64,000 bases of DNA from Rhizobium mesosinicum (GTDB taxonomy: Bacteria > Pseudomonadota > Alphaproteobacteria > Rhizobiales > Rhizobiaceae): positions 434,001-498,000 of the forward strand of contig NZ_JAEUAK010000001.1 in NCBI RefSeq assembly GCF_019511345.1. Direction: 5' to 3'. This document shows, one piece after another, positions 38,770 to 51,308 of the stretch. The position numbers and the translations under genes were made by a program. Under the pieces are notes generated by a model. It saw only the letters and a list, made by a program, of their open reading frames with translations. It made no database searches and was not told where the DNA came from. How positions within the stretch are numbered: position 1 is the first letter of the stretch; every line of letters begins with the position of its first letter.

Positions 38770-39228
38770 ATGAACGTTAAAACACCGAACGCGATTGATA
38801 CCTATGTCGGCATGCGCATGCGCAGGCGCAGACAGCTTCTCGGCATGAGCCAGGAGCGGCTCGCCGAACAGATTGGCGTTACCTTCCAGCAGGTTCAGAA
38901 ATACGAAAAGGGCATCAATCGCATCGGCGCAAGCCGCCTGCAGAAGATCGCCGATGTGCTGCGCACCTCGCCGGCTTTCTTTTTCGAGCAGGATGATTGG
39001 GAAGCGCCGAGCCTTGCAGGCCTTGATTTGTCTGCCCCTGTCGACCCGGTCGCAGAATTTCTGCGGTCGAAGGAAGGCCTCGTCCTCAACAGGGCCTTCA
39101 TGAAGATCGAGGACCGACGCATTCGCGAGACGGTCATCTCGCTCGTCAAGGCGATGGCGCAGGCCGAAAGCGACGACGTTCCGCGGAACGCGTTGAGAAT
39201 GGACGAACAGGAATCCCGCACAGAGTAA
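38770..39228 (+). CDS. XRE-family regulator (PraR/PhrR-like)
   Basis: DNA-binding protein of 152 residues. The helix-turn-helix lies near residues 20-70: MSQERLAEQIGVTFQQVQKYEKG followed by RIGASRLQKIADVL. This is the pattern of the rhizobial PraR/PhrR group, which controls surface traits and root attachment. The C-terminal half is not recognised, and it is charged near its end. It stands alone between the GT4 gene and the branched-chain dehydrogenase operon. Confidence 0.85.
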   Translation: MNVKTPNAIDTYVGMRMRRRRQLLGMSQERLAEQIGVTFQQVQKYEKGINRIGASRLQKIADVLRTSPAFFFEQDDWEAPSLAGLDLSAPVDPVAEFLRSKEGLVLNRAFMKIEDRRIRETVISLVKAMAQAESDDVPRNALRMDEQESRTE

Positions 39229-39258
39229 AGTGAATGCGGGCAATACTGTCCGATGTCC

Positions 39259-40656
39259 TCACATATGAAGAGCGTTCCCCAGGGCTTTCAGCGCCGCTTC
39301 CATGACCGCTTCGCTGCGCGTCGGATGCGCATGGATCGTGCCGGCGATATCTTCCAGCCGCGCGCCCATTTCGATCGCAAGCGCGAAGGCGGCCGAAAGT
39401 TCGGAGACCTCGGCGCCCACCGCCTGCAGGCCGAGGACGAGATTGGTGTCGGCCCGCGCCACCACCCGCACGAATCCCTCCTCAGCGAGCATGGTCATCG
39501 CCCGTCCATTGGCGCTGAAGGGAAACTGGCCGGTCCTGATATCATAGCCCTGGGCGCGTGCTTCTGACGGGGACAGGCCGGCGCTGACGATTTCCGGATC
39601 GGTAAAGCAGATCGCCGGAATGCAGCGCTTGTCCCAGGCGCGCTTCTTTCCGGCAACGATTTCCGCCACCATTTCCCCCTGCGCCATGGCCCGATGCGCC
39701 AGCATAGGCTCGCCGGTAACGTCACCGATGGCATAGATGCCGCGCATGGATGTGCGGCAGCGATCGTCGATCCTGAGAAAAGGACCGACGCGGTCGAGAT
39801 CGAGCTCTTCGAGGCCTGAGCCTGCCGTCCTCGGACGGCGGCCGACGGTCACCAGAATACGGTCTGCGGCAAGCACCTGTTGCCGGCCGTCAGGCGTTTC
39901 GACGACAAGTCCGTCGCCAGCATCGGAAAGGCCGACAGCCTTCGCCCCGGTCAAGACGCGGATGCCGCGCTCGGTCATCTTGCGCATGACGGGCCGCACG
40001 AGATCGGCATCATATTGCGGCAGCACCTGCTGCGTCGCCTCGACCACCGCTACCTGTGACCCCATCTTCGCAAAAGCTGTCCCAAGTTCCAGCCCGATAT
40101 AACCGCCGCCGACCACGACGAGATTCTTCGGCAATTCGCCCAAAGACAGTGCCTCGGTCGAAGAAATAACACGGCCGCCGAAAGGCAGGTTCGGGAGTTC
40201 CACGGCATCGGAGCCCGTGGCAATGACGACGGTCTCGGCACGAATGATCTGCTGGCCGATTTCCGTCTCAACCTCGACAGTCTTGCCGTCGCGAAAACGA
40301 GCGCGGCCGTGGACGATCTTCACGCGCGCCTTCTGTAACAGGCCGGAGACGCCACTCGTCAGCCGACCGACGATGCCGTCCTTCCAGGTGATCGTTCTCG
40401 CGAAGTCGATGGAGGCACCCTCGACACGGATGCCCATCGGGTTTTTGCCCGCCAGCATGCTTTGCGCAGCATCGAATTCCTCTGCCGCATGAATAAGCGC
40501 CTTGGAGGGAATGCAGCCGACCGTCAGGCAGGTGCCACCGGGCTTGCCGGCCTCGACGATGACGGTATCGATCCCAAGCTGGCCGGCACGCATGGCGCAG
40601 ACATAACCACCGGGGCCGGCGCCGATGACGAGGAGCTTGCAGACAATCTCTTTCAT
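39259..40656 (-). CDS. lpdA: Dihydrolipoamide dehydrogenase, E3 of the branched-chain complex
   Basis: FAD-dependent E3 subunit, 465 residues, that reoxidises the lipoyl group of E2 with NAD+. It has the FAD-binding GAGPGGYVCAMRAG, the redox pair in GGTCLTVGCIPSK, an NAD-binding GGGYIGLELG and the C-terminal His-Glu dyad in HAHPTRSEA. It is the last gene of a seven-gene minus-strand operon, 3 bases after the E2 gene, so it is the dedicated E3 of this complex. Confidence 0.93.
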   Translation of the reverse strand: MKEIVCKLLVIGAGPGGYVCAMRAGQLGIDTVIVEAGKPGGTCLTVGCIPSKALIHAAEEFDAAQSMLAGKNPMGIRVEGASIDFARTITWKDGIVGRLTSGVSGLLQKARVKIVHGRARFRDGKTVEVETEIGQQIIRAETVVIATGSDAVELPNLPFGGRVISSTEALSLGELPKNLVVVGGGYIGLELGTAFAKMGSQVAVVEATQQVLPQYDADLVRPVMRKMTERGIRVLTGAKAVGLSDAGDGLVVETPDGRQQVLAADRILVTVGRRPRTAGSGLEELDLDRVGPFLRIDDRCRTSMRGIYAIGDVTGEPMLAHRAMAQGEMVAEIVAGKKRAWDKRCIPAICFTDPEIVSAGLSPSEARAQGYDIRTGQFPFSANGRAMTMLAEEGFVRVVARADTNLVLGLQAVGAEVSELSAAFALAIEMGARLEDIAGTIHAHPTRSEAVMEAALKALGNALHM

Positions 40657-40659
40657 GGC

Positions 40660-41889
40660 TCAGCCTTCGATGAAAATGAGCGCCGGCGTTTCGAGCAGCG
40701 TGCGAATACGCTGCACGAAGGTTGCCGCATCCCAACCGTCGATGATGCGGTGGTCGAAGCTGGAGGAGAGGTTCATCATCTTTCGCGGCACAAATTGTGT
40801 GCCGTCCCAGACCGGCCGTGTCGCGATCTTGTTGACGCCAATGATCGCCACTTCGGGATGGTTGATGACGGGCGTAGAGACGATGCCGCCGAGCGCCCCG
40901 AGCGAGCTGATGGTGATGGTCGAGCCTGACAGTTCGTCACGCGTTGCGGTGCCCGAACGTGCCGCTTCCGCCAGCCGGCCCATTTCAACTGCGCAATCGA
41001 AGATGCCCCGCGCTTCGGCATGGCGCACCACAGGCACGGTGAGCCCCGCCGGCGTCTGCGTGGCAACGCCGATATGCACGGCGCTATGGCGCGTGATGAT
41101 GCCGGCATCATCATCGAAGGTGGCGTTGACATCGGGCTGATCGGAAATCGCCTTGACGAGCGCCCGCATGAGGAAGGGCAAAACCGTCAGCTTGGGATGC
41201 CCGGCCTTGCGGTCGGCATTCATGGTGGCGCGCAGTTCCTCGAGCGCCGTCATATCCACCTCCTCCACATAGGTAATGTGGGGAATACGTGAGGTCGAAA
41301 GCACCATCTTTTCGGCAATACGGCGGCGAAGACCGGTCAGTTTGATCTCCTCGGTCGCCGTCTTCTTTGCCAGGCCGGTACGCGCCGGAGCGGGCGCCAA
41401 ACCCTGGTTCAGGAACTGTTCGATATCTTCGCGCAGGATACGGCCGGCCGGCCCCGTGCCCTGCACCTGCCTGAGGTCCACGCCGCTCTCGCGGGCAAAC
41501 AGACGTACCGATGGCGCAGCGAGTGGCCTTTCGGCCGGCGGAACTGCCGGCGGCAGTGCCTTCCGAACGGGTTTCGGAGCTTCTGCTTGCACCGGCTCAA
41601 CGGGCTGCGGCTGAGAAACGGCCTCGGGTTCCGCCTCTCCGGTCGCCGCTGCCGTCTCAATGCGCACCAGCGGCGCCTTGACGGCAATCCGATCGCCGAT
41701 ATTACCGGCAAGCCAAGTCACCGTGCCGTTAACGGGCGAGGGAATTTCGACGGTCGCCTTGTCGGTCATGACGGCGGCGATCACCATGTCCTCGCGCACC
41801 GGATCGCCTGTCTTCACATGCCATTCGACAACTTCTGCCTCGGCGACACCTTCGCCGACATCGGGCATCTTGACGATGAATTCGCCCAT
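40660..41889 (-). CDS. bkdB: Branched-chain 2-oxoacid dehydrogenase E2 (lipoyl acyltransferase)
   Basis: Core acyltransferase of 409 residues. One lipoyl domain (about 1-80, with the lipoylated Lys in [11 protein letters not shown]) is joined by an Ala/Pro linker to a small E1/E3-binding domain (about 125-160, [11 protein letters not shown]). The catalytic domain carries the active-site [11 protein letters not shown] near the C terminus. It moves the acyl group from E1 to CoA, giving isovaleryl-, isobutyryl- or 2-methylbutyryl-CoA. The single lipoyl domain is normal for this complex. Confidence 0.93.
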   Translation of the reverse strand: MGEFIVKMPDVGEGVAEAEVVEWHVKTGDPVREDMVIAAVMTDKATVEIPSPVNGTVTWLAGNIGDRIAVKAPLVRIETAAATGEAEPEAVSQPQPVEPVQAEAPKPVRKALPPAVPPAERPLAAPSVRLFARESGVDLRQVQGTGPAGRILREDIEQFLNQGLAPAPARTGLAKKTATEEIKLTGLRRRIAEKMVLSTSRIPHITYVEEVDMTALEELRATMNADRKAGHPKLTVLPFLMRALVKAISDQPDVNATFDDDAGIITRHSAVHIGVATQTPAGLTVPVVRHAEARGIFDCAVEMGRLAEAARSGTATRDELSGSTITISSLGALGGIVSTPVINHPEVAIIGVNKIATRPVWDGTQFVPRKMMNLSSSFDHRIIDGWDAATFVQRIRTLLETPALIFIEG

Positions 41890-41892
41890 GGC

Positions 41893-42906
41893 TCAGGCCT
41901 CCATCACTTCGGCAAGCGCGCGTCCGACGCGGCCGGGTCCCGGGAAATAATCCCACTCCTGCGCATGCGGATAGGGCGTATCCCAGCCGGCGACGCGTAC
42001 GACCGGGGCTTCCAGATGATAAAAGCAATGTTCCTGAACCAGCGACACGATCTCGGCGCCGAAACCCGATGTCAGGGTCGCTTCATGCACGACGACGCAC
42101 CGCCCGGTCTTGGTGACGGATTTGACGATCGTATCGAGGTCGAGCGGCAAAAGGCTGCGGAGATCGATTACTTCCGCATCGATGCCGGCATCCTCGGCGG
42201 CGGCGAGCGCCACATGCACCATCGTGCCATAGGCAACGACCGTGACGGCCGAACCCGTGCGCCGCACTTCGGCCTTGCCGATCGGGATCGTAAAATGCCC
42301 CTCCGGTACCTCACCGAGTTCGTGCTTCGACCATGGCGTCACCGGCCGCTCGTGATGGCCATCGAAAGGTCCGTTATAAAGCCGCTTCGGCTCCAGGAAC
42401 ATGACAGGATCGGGATCCTCAATCGCTGATATCAGCAGGCCCTTGGCATCATAGGGGTTGGACGGCACCACCACCTTCAGGCCGCAGACATGGGTAAACA
42501 GCGCCTCCGGGCTCTGGCTGTGTGTCTGGCCGCCGAAGATACCGCCGCCGGTCGGCATGCGCACCACGATCGGGCAGGTGAAATCGCCGTTTGAGCGGTA
42601 GCGGATACGCGCCGCCTCCTGCGTTAGCTGGTCGTAGGCCGGATACATATAGTCAGCGAACTGGATCTCGACGCAGGGCTTGAGCCCATAAGCCGCCATG
42701 CCGATCGCCGTGCCGACAATGCCGGATTCGCTGATCGGCGTGTCGAAGCAGCGCGTCTTTCCGTATTTTGCCTGCAAGCCCTGCGTACAGCGGAAGACGC
42801 CGCCGAAGTAGCCGACGTCTTCACCGAAGACCACGACATTGTCGTCGCGCGCCATCGAGACATCCATGGCGCTGCGCACGGCCTCGATCATTGTCATCCG
42901 GGCCAT
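41893..42906 (-). CDS. bkdA2: Branched-chain 2-oxoacid dehydrogenase E1 beta
   Basis: Beta subunit of the thiamine diphosphate E1, 337 residues. It shows VFGEDVGYFGGVFRCT, a DTPISESGIVGTAIG stretch and QFADYMYPAYDQL. The start chosen is the ATG 1 base after the E1-alpha stop; the longer frame lies inside E1-alpha. With E1-alpha it decarboxylates 2-oxoacids from leucine, isoleucine and valine. Confidence 0.93.
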   Translation of the reverse strand: MARMTMIEAVRSAMDVSMARDDNVVVFGEDVGYFGGVFRCTQGLQAKYGKTRCFDTPISESGIVGTAIGMAAYGLKPCVEIQFADYMYPAYDQLTQEAARIRYRSNGDFTCPIVVRMPTGGGIFGGQTHSQSPEALFTHVCGLKVVVPSNPYDAKGLLISAIEDPDPVMFLEPKRLYNGPFDGHHERPVTPWSKHELGEVPEGHFTIPIGKAEVRRTGSAVTVVAYGTMVHVALAAAEDAGIDAEVIDLRSLLPLDLDTIVKSVTKTGRCVVVHEATLTSGFGAEIVSLVQEHCFYHLEAPVVRVAGWDTPYPHAQEWDYFPGPGRVGRALAEVMEA

Positions 42907-42907
42907 A

Positions 42908-45329
<2,422 letters not shown>

Positions 45330-45342
45330 CGGCTCCCCTTCC

Positions 45343-46530
45343 CTAGTGCCGCTCGATGGCGACGGCGGTTGCCTCGCCGCCACCGATGCAAAGTGCGGCC
45401 ATACCGCGCTTCAGGTCATAGCGTTCCAGTGCCGACAGCAGCGTCACCAAAATACGCGCACCGGACGCACCGATCGGATGGCCGAGCGCACAAGCGCCGC
45501 CATGCACATTGACCCTGTCATGCGGCAGGTCGAGGTCGCGCATCGCGGCCATGGCCACGACGGCGAAGGCCTCGTTGATCTCGAAGAGATCGACCTCGGA
45601 GAGCCGCAGGCCGGCGCGATCCGAGAGCTTCTGTAAAGCGCCGATCGGTGCGGTGGCGAAGAGATTGGGTGCCTGCGAATGCGTGGCATGACCGAGGATG
45701 GTGGCAAGCGGCCTCAGATGGCGGCGATCCGCCTCCGAGCGGCGCATCAGAACGAGCGCGGCAGCACCATCGGAAATCGAACTGGAATTGGCGGCCGTCA
45801 CCGTACCGCCGTCACGAAAGGCCGGCTTCAGGGTCGGGATCTTGTCAGGCTTCGCCTTACCCGGCTGTTCGTCGCGGCTCGCAACCTGCTCGGCCTTGCC
45901 GGACTTCACCGTAACGGGCACAATTTCGCTGTCAAAATAGCCTTCGGCAATCGCCTTCTGCGCCCGCGTCAGCGAGGTCATCGCATAGGCATCCTGCGCC
46001 TCACGCGTAAACTGATAGGCTTCGGCGCAATCCTCCGCGAAGCTGCCCATCAAGCGCCCCTTGTCATACGCATCCTCCAGCCCGTCGAGGAACATATGGT
46101 CCACGACCCGCCCATGGCCGAGCCTGTAACCCGCACGGGCACGATCAAGGAGATAGGGCGCATTCGTCATGCTTTCCATGCCACCTGCGACCGCCACCGA
46201 AGCGCTTTCCGCCGCCATGAGGTCATGGACCATCATGACCGCCTTCATGCCGGAGCCGCACATCTTGTTGACGGTGCTTGCGCCTGTCGCAAAGGGCAGC
46301 CCGGCATGGATCGCCGCCTGACGGGCCGGCGCCTGACCTTGTCCTGCCGGCAATACACAGCCGAAAACGACCTCCTCGATTGCGTCAGCGGCGACACCGC
46401 TGCGCTCGAGTGCTGCGCGGATTGCAGCTGCGCCAAGCTCAGGGGCCGCGGCATCCTTGAGTTCACCCTGAAAACTGCCGATCGGCGTACGGGCTGCACC
46501 GACGATGACGATAGGATCCTGCAGGGTCAT
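45343..46530 (-). CDS. Acetyl-CoA acyltransferase (thiolase)
   Basis: Thiolase II family enzyme, 395 residues. The acyl-carrying Cys is in [11 protein letters not shown] near residue 90; the other active-site segments are [30 protein letters not shown] and [12 protein letters not shown]. In this operon it is likely to split 2-methylacetoacetyl-CoA (from isoleucine) or acetoacetyl-CoA (end of leucine breakdown). It follows the SDR gene by 23 bases. Confidence 0.92.
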   Translation of the reverse strand: MTLQDPIVIVGAARTPIGSFQGELKDAAAPELGAAAIRAALERSGVAADAIEEVVFGCVLPAGQGQAPARQAAIHAGLPFATGASTVNKMCGSGMKAVMMVHDLMAAESASVAVAGGMESMTNAPYLLDRARAGYRLGHGRVVDHMFLDGLEDAYDKGRLMGSFAEDCAEAYQFTREAQDAYAMTSLTRAQKAIAEGYFDSEIVPVTVKSGKAEQVASRDEQPGKAKPDKIPTLKPAFRDGGTVTAANSSSISDGAAALVLMRRSEADRRHLRPLATILGHATHSQAPNLFATAPIGALQKLSDRAGLRLSEVDLFEINEAFAVVAMAAMRDLDLPHDRVNVHGGACALGHPIGASGARILVTLLSALERYDLKRGMAALCIGGGEATAVAIERH

Positions 46531-46553
46531 GTTTCCTCCTTCGGGCCAGGCGC

Positions 46554-47321
46554 TCAGCGCGCGCCCATGCGCAATGCGCCGTCGAGGCGGATGACCTCGC
46601 CGTTCAGCATGCTGTTTTCCAGGATATGACGCACCAGCGCGGCAAACTCCGCCGGATGCCCAAGACGCGGTGGGAAAGGCACGCTCTTGCCGAGCGCCTC
46701 CCGGACCTCCGTCGGCATGCCGGCCATCATCGGCGTTTCGAATATGCCGGGGGCGATCGACACAGTGCGGATGCCGTGACGCGCAAGCTCGCGGGCGATC
46801 GGAAGCGTCATTGCGGCGACACCGCCCTTGGAGGCAGAGTAGGCTGCCTGACCGATCTGCCCGTCGAAGGCGGCGGCCGAAGCCGTATTGACGATCACAC
46901 CCCGCTCGCCCTCGGCATCCGGTTGCGCAGCCTGGATAGCGGCGGCGGCAAGCCGGATCATGTTGAAGGTGCCGATGAGATTGATGCCGATCGTGCGGGC
47001 AAAGCTCTCCAGCCGGTGCGGGCCGTCACGCCCGATCACCTTTTCGGCCGGCGCCACGCCGGCGCAGTTGATAAGTCCACGAAGTGGGCCAAAAGCATCC
47101 GCGGCCGTGGCAATCACCGCCGCACCGTCCTCTTCATCGGTCACGTCGGCCTTGATGAAGCGCGCATCCTGTCCCAGCTCATGGGCGATCGCCTCGCCTG
47201 CTTCGAAATTAAGATCGGCGATCGTCACACGCCCCCCGGCATCGACAAGCATGCGTGCAGTCGCCGCTCCGAGCCCTGAGCCGCCACCGGTAACGATGAA
47301 ACTTGCGCCGCGGATTTGCAC
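46554..47321 (-). CDS. SDR 3-hydroxyacyl-CoA dehydrogenase (type II-like)
   Basis: NAD-dependent short-chain dehydrogenase of 255 residues with [24 protein letters not shown] and catalytic NTASAAAF then AAYSASKGG. The pattern matches type II 3-hydroxyacyl-CoA dehydrogenases, which act on 2-methyl-3-hydroxybutyryl-CoA in isoleucine breakdown. It starts at a GTG after GGAGGAGC. It is the first gene of the minus-strand operon, divergent from the AraC-type regulator. No enoyl-CoA hydratase for the isoleucine branch is encoded here. Confidence 0.88.
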   Translation of the reverse strand: MQIRGASFIVTGGGSGLGAATARMLVDAGGRVTIADLNFEAGEAIAHELGQDARFIKADVTDEEDGAAVIATAADAFGPLRGLINCAGVAPAEKVIGRDGPHRLESFARTIGINLIGTFNMIRLAAAAIQAAQPDAEGERGVIVNTASAAAFDGQIGQAAYSASKGGVAAMTLPIARELARHGIRTVSIAPGIFETPMMAGMPTEVREALGKSVPFPPRLGHPAEFAALVRHILENSMLNGEVIRLDGALRMGAR

Positions 47322-47466
47322 GGATCGCTCCTCCCTGCCCGGCAGACATCTCCTCCAGAGTCTGCCCGAACAAGGATTCTATTCTCTCGCCCTATTGCAA
47401 GCGATGACAGAATTGCCCCATTATTTCGGCCAGTTTTGCCATATTGGTTAGCGGAGTGAAGCAGCG

Positions 47467-48480
47467 ATGGCCGAAATCGAGCGACGTATGATCGCACCGG
47501 GTTTCGTCGAGGAAGCGCTCGACAGCCTGCGCCGCCTTGGGAAGCCGACGGCGCCTCTTCTGACCGAGCTCGGCCTGCCGCAGCGGATCGATCTACCGGT
47601 TTCAGCTGAAGCCTATGGCGCGCTGTGGCTGGCGATCGCCGCTGAACTCGACGACGAATTCTTCGGCATGGGCGCCCGACCAATGCGCAGCGGCAGTTTC
47701 ACCCTGCTCTGCCATTGCGTGTTGCATGCGCCGACACTCGGCCACGCCCTGCGGCGAGCCTTGCGTTTCCTCGACGTAGTGCTGGACGATCCGCGTGGCA
47801 CGCTCGTCGCCCGCGACGGGCTGGCTCAGATCGAGCTTCGCGACGCAGGCGAGCCGCGCTCGGCCTTCGCCTATCGTACCTACTGGATCATCCTGCACGG
47901 CATCATCTGCTGGCTTGTCGGCCGGCGCATCCCGATCCGGCTCGTCGATTTTCGCTGCGCAGAACCTGGCCAGGGTGCCGACTACCGGCTCTTCTTCGGC
48001 GCACCGGTACGCTTCTCGCAGCCGATCAGCCGGCTCGGCTTCGACAGCGCCCTGCTCGATCTGCCGATTTCGCGCAGCGAACAGGCGTTGAAGCAGTTCC
48101 TGCGGGGGGCGCCCGCCAATATCCTCGTGCGCTATCGCTATGATGCCGGGATCGCTGCCGCCGTGCGCCGTCGTCTCTCGCAGACCTCTCCCGCCGCCTG
48201 GTCGAGCTTTGAAACGCTCGCCAAGGACATGCGCATGCCGTCTTCGACACTCAGGCATCGCCTGCATGACGAGGGCCAGAGCTATGCCGGCATCAAGGAC
48301 GATATCCGCCGAGATCTCGCGGTCAACATGCTTTTGAATACGTCGAAGACCATCGGCGAGATCGCCGTGCAGCTCGGCTATTCCGAACCGAGCGCCTTCT
48401 TTCGCGCTTTTCGGAAATGGGTGGGCAAGAGCCCCGATGCCTTCCGCCGGGAGGAGGCGAAATCGGCACAGTGGGAATAG
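47467..48480 (+). CDS. AraC-family regulator with arabinose-binding-type N terminus
   Basis: Transcription regulator of 337 residues. The N-terminal two thirds match the arabinose_bd-type sensing domain often found with fatty-acid or amino-acid CoA genes (SGSFTLLCHCVLHAPTLGHALRRALRF). The C-terminal AraC helix pair includes IGEIAVQLGYSEPSAFFRAFRKWVG. It lies between the divergent bkd-type operon and the liu operon, and 66 bases before isovaleryl-CoA dehydrogenase, so it is the best local candidate to control both. Confidence 0.88.
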   Translation: MAEIERRMIAPGFVEEALDSLRRLGKPTAPLLTELGLPQRIDLPVSAEAYGALWLAIAAELDDEFFGMGARPMRSGSFTLLCHCVLHAPTLGHALRRALRFLDVVLDDPRGTLVARDGLAQIELRDAGEPRSAFAYRTYWIILHGIICWLVGRRIPIRLVDFRCAEPGQGADYRLFFGAPVRFSQPISRLGFDSALLDLPISRSEQALKQFLRGAPANILVRYRYDAGIAAAVRRRLSQTSPAAWSSFETLAKDMRMPSSTLRHRLHDEGQSYAGIKDDIRRDLAVNMLLNTSKTIGEIAVQLGYSEPSAFFRAFRKWVGKSPDAFRREEAKSAQWE

Positions 48481-48546
48481 GCTTCGTGGGAGCGGAGCTT
48501 TGAAGCGGCAGCAACCCGCGCTACATATTGTAGCGGGAGGAATGCC

Positions 48547-49692
48547 ATGTTTGATTTTTCGCTGGGCGAAACCGCGGACGCGATCCGCGAGGCGACGGCG
48601 CGATTTGCCGCCGATACGATTGCTCCGCTCGCAGCGGAGATCGATGAAAGCAATACGTTTCCACGCCAGCTCTGGCCACAGATGGGCGCGCTTGGCCTGC
48701 ACGGGATCACCGTGGAAGAAGAATTCGGCGGTGCCGGTCTCGGCTATCTCGAACATGTCGTTGCCATGGAGGAGATTTCGCGTGCCTCGGCTTCCGTGGG
48801 CTTGAGCTACGGCGCTCATTCCAATCTCTGCGTGAACCAAATCCGCCGCTGGGCCACAGCGGAACAGAAGCGACGCTATTTGCCAAAGCTGATTTCCGGC
48901 GAACATGTCGGGTCGCTTGCCATGTCCGAAGCCGGCTCCGGCTCGGATGTCGTTTCCATGCGGCTCAAGGCCGAGCGCAAGGGTGATCGCTACATCCTCA
49001 ATGGCACGAAGTTTTGGATTACCAATGCGCCGCATGCCGATGTGCTCGTCGTCTACGCCAAAACCGATCCGACGGCTGGACCGAAAGGCATTTCGGCCTT
49101 CATCATCGAAAAGGGCATGCCTGGCTTCAGTGTTTCGAAGAAGCTTTCCAAGCTGGGCATGCGCGGCAGCGATACGGCGGAACTGGTCTTTCAGGATTGC
49201 GAGGTGCCGGCAGAAGCACTGATGGGCCGCGAAGGCGACGGCGTGAAGATCCTGATGTCCGGCCTCGACTATGAGCGTGCCGTGCTCGCCGCCGGTCCGC
49301 TTGGCATCATGCAGGCCTGCCTCGACGTGGTGCTGCCCTATGTGAGGGAGCGCAAGCAGTTCGGCAAGTCGATCGGCGACTTCCAGCTGATGCAGGGCAA
49401 GATCGCCGATATGTATGTCGCGCTGAATTCATCACGCGCCTACGTCTATTCCGTCGCTCGTGCCTGCGATGCCGGCCGCACGACCCGCTCGGATGCGGCC
49501 GCCGCCATCCTTTTTGCCAGCGAAAATGCCGTGAAAGTGTCGCTGGAGGCGATCCAGGCGCTCGGGGGCGCGGGATATACCAAGGAGTGGCCTGTCGAAC
49601 GCTTCCTGCGCGATGCCAAGCTTTACGACATCGGCGCAGGGACCAACGAGATCCGCCGTTATCTGATCGGCCGGGAGCTCATCGCATCATGA
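48547..49692 (+). CDS. liuA: Isovaleryl-CoA dehydrogenase
   Basis: FAD enzyme of 381 residues that oxidises isovaleryl-CoA to 3-methylcrotonyl-CoA in leucine breakdown. The diagnostic catalytic Glu is in [15 protein letters not shown] near residue 240. The position used as base in other acyl-CoA dehydrogenases reads GAGTNEIRR, with no Glu. Other segments: [14 protein letters not shown] and [17 protein letters not shown] precedes the ATG. It overlaps the carboxylase beta gene by ATGA. Confidence 0.94.
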   Translation: MFDFSLGETADAIREATARFAADTIAPLAAEIDESNTFPRQLWPQMGALGLHGITVEEEFGGAGLGYLEHVVAMEEISRASASVGLSYGAHSNLCVNQIRRWATAEQKRRYLPKLISGEHVGSLAMSEAGSGSDVVSMRLKAERKGDRYILNGTKFWITNAPHADVLVVYAKTDPTAGPKGISAFIIEKGMPGFSVSKKLSKLGMRGSDTAELVFQDCEVPAEALMGREGDGVKILMSGLDYERAVLAAGPLGIMQACLDVVLPYVRERKQFGKSIGDFQLMQGKIADMYVALNSSRAYVYSVARACDAGRTTRSDAAAAILFASENAVKVSLEAIQALGGAGYTKEWPVERFLRDAKLYDIGAGTNEIRRYLIGRELIAS

Positions 49693-51299
49693 CGGTGATT
49701 ACCTCGGCAATCGATCGCGACAGCGAGACCTTCAAAGCCAATAGCATCAAGAACAAGGGACTGATCGATGAGCTCTACGACCGCTCGGCCAGGACCCGCA
49801 AGGGCGGTTCGCAAGCAGCCCGCGAGCGCCATACGAGCAAGGGTAAGCTCCTGCCGCGCGACCGCATCCAGCTGCTGCTCGATGCCGGCAGTCCCTTCCT
49901 GGAGATCGGCACGCTGGCGGCGAACGGCATGTATAATGATGAGGCACCGGGTGCCGGCATCATCACCGGTATCGGCCGCGTTTGCGGCCGCGAAGTGATG
50001 ATCGTCGCCAATGATGCGACGGTGAAGGGTGGAGCCTATTTTCCTCTCACGGTCAAGAAACATCTGCGGGCACAGGAAATCGCCATGCAGAACCGGCTGC
50101 CCTGTATCTACCTTGTCGACAGTGGCGGCGCCAATCTCCCGCATCAGGCCGAGGTTTTTCCCGACCGCGATCATTTCGGGGCGATCTTCTACAATCAGGC
50201 GCAGATGTCAGCCGAAGGCATTCCACAGATCGCCTGCGTGATGGGAAGCTGCACAGCGGGCGGCGCCTATGTGCCTGCCATGTCTGACGAAACGGTCATT
50301 GTGCGTAATCAGGGTACGATCTTCCTTGCCGGCCCGCCTCTGGTAAAGGCCGCAACAGGCGAGATCATTTCAGCCGAGGAGCTCGGCGGCGCCGAGACCC
50401 ATGGCCGCCGCTCCGGTGTCGTCGATCACGTCGCCGAAAATGACGAGCACGCGCTGCTTCTCGTGCGCGATATCGTCGCCAATCTCAACAGCGTGAAATC
50501 AGTCGACATCGACATTCAGTCCCCTCGCGCACCCAAGCTCGATCCCGAAGATCTCAACGGCATTATCCCCGAGGATGTGCGCTCGCCTTATGACGTTCGC
50601 GAGGTCATCGGCCGCATCGTCGATGGTTCCGAGCTGCATGAATTCAAGCCGCTCTATGGCGGGACCCTGGTTTGCGGTTTTGCCCGTATCTGGGGCATGC
50701 CGGTCGCCATCATCGCCAATAACGGTGTGCTGTTTTCCGAAAGCGCGCTGAAGGGTGCGCATTTCATTGAGCTTGCCTGCCAACGCCGCGTGCCACTGCT
50801 GTTTCTGCAGAACATATCAGGTTTCATGGTCGGCGGCCGTTACGAGGCGGGCGGCATTGCCAAGGACGGGGCAAAACTCGTCACCGCGGTTGCGACTGCC
50901 ACCGTACCCAAGGTCACTGTCATCATTGGCGGCAGTTTCGGCGCCGGCAATTACGGCATGTGCGGCCGCGCCTATCGCCCACGTTTTCTCTTCACCTGGC
51001 CGAACAGCCGCATCAGCGTGATGGGCGGCGAGCAGGCAGCCTCCGTGCTTGCCACCATCCGCCGCGATGCGATGGAGGCGCGCGGCGAAAGCTGGCCGGT
51101 CGAAGATGAAGAAGCCTTCAAGGCGCCGATCCGCGCCAGCTACGAGGCCGAGGGCAATCCCTACTACGCCACCGCGCGTCTCTGGGACGACGGCATCATC
51201 GATCCGCGCCAGACGCGCGACGTGCTCGGCCTTGCCTTTTCCGCCTGCCTGAATGCGCCGATCCCCAAAGGGCCGCGCTTCGGCGTCTTCCGGATGTGA
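49689..51299 (+). CDS. liuB: 3-methylcrotonyl-CoA carboxylase, carboxyltransferase (beta) subunit
   Basis: Carboxyltransferase subunit of 536 residues, transferring CO2 from biotin to 3-methylcrotonyl-CoA. It shows [33 protein letters not shown], the second-domain [20 protein letters not shown] and [16 protein letters not shown]. The start is the ATG that overlaps the liuA stop; a longer frame lies inside liuA. It forms the complex with the biotin-carrying subunit encoded 9 bases downstream. Confidence 0.94.
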   Translation: MTVITSAIDRDSETFKANSIKNKGLIDELYDRSARTRKGGSQAARERHTSKGKLLPRDRIQLLLDAGSPFLEIGTLAANGMYNDEAPGAGIITGIGRVCGREVMIVANDATVKGGAYFPLTVKKHLRAQEIAMQNRLPCIYLVDSGGANLPHQAEVFPDRDHFGAIFYNQAQMSAEGIPQIACVMGSCTAGGAYVPAMSDETVIVRNQGTIFLAGPPLVKAATGEIISAEELGGAETHGRRSGVVDHVAENDEHALLLVRDIVANLNSVKSVDIDIQSPRAPKLDPEDLNGIIPEDVRSPYDVREVIGRIVDGSELHEFKPLYGGTLVCGFARIWGMPVAIIANNGVLFSESALKGAHFIELACQRRVPLLFLQNISGFMVGGRYEAGGIAKDGAKLVTAVATATVPKVTVIIGGSFGAGNYGMCGRAYRPRFLFTWPNSRISVMGGEQAASVLATIRRDAMEARGESWPVEDEEAFKAPIRASYEAEGNPYYATARLWDDGIIDPRQTRDVLGLAFSACLNAPIPKGPRFGVFRM

Positions 51300-51308
51300 G
51301 GTGGCGCG

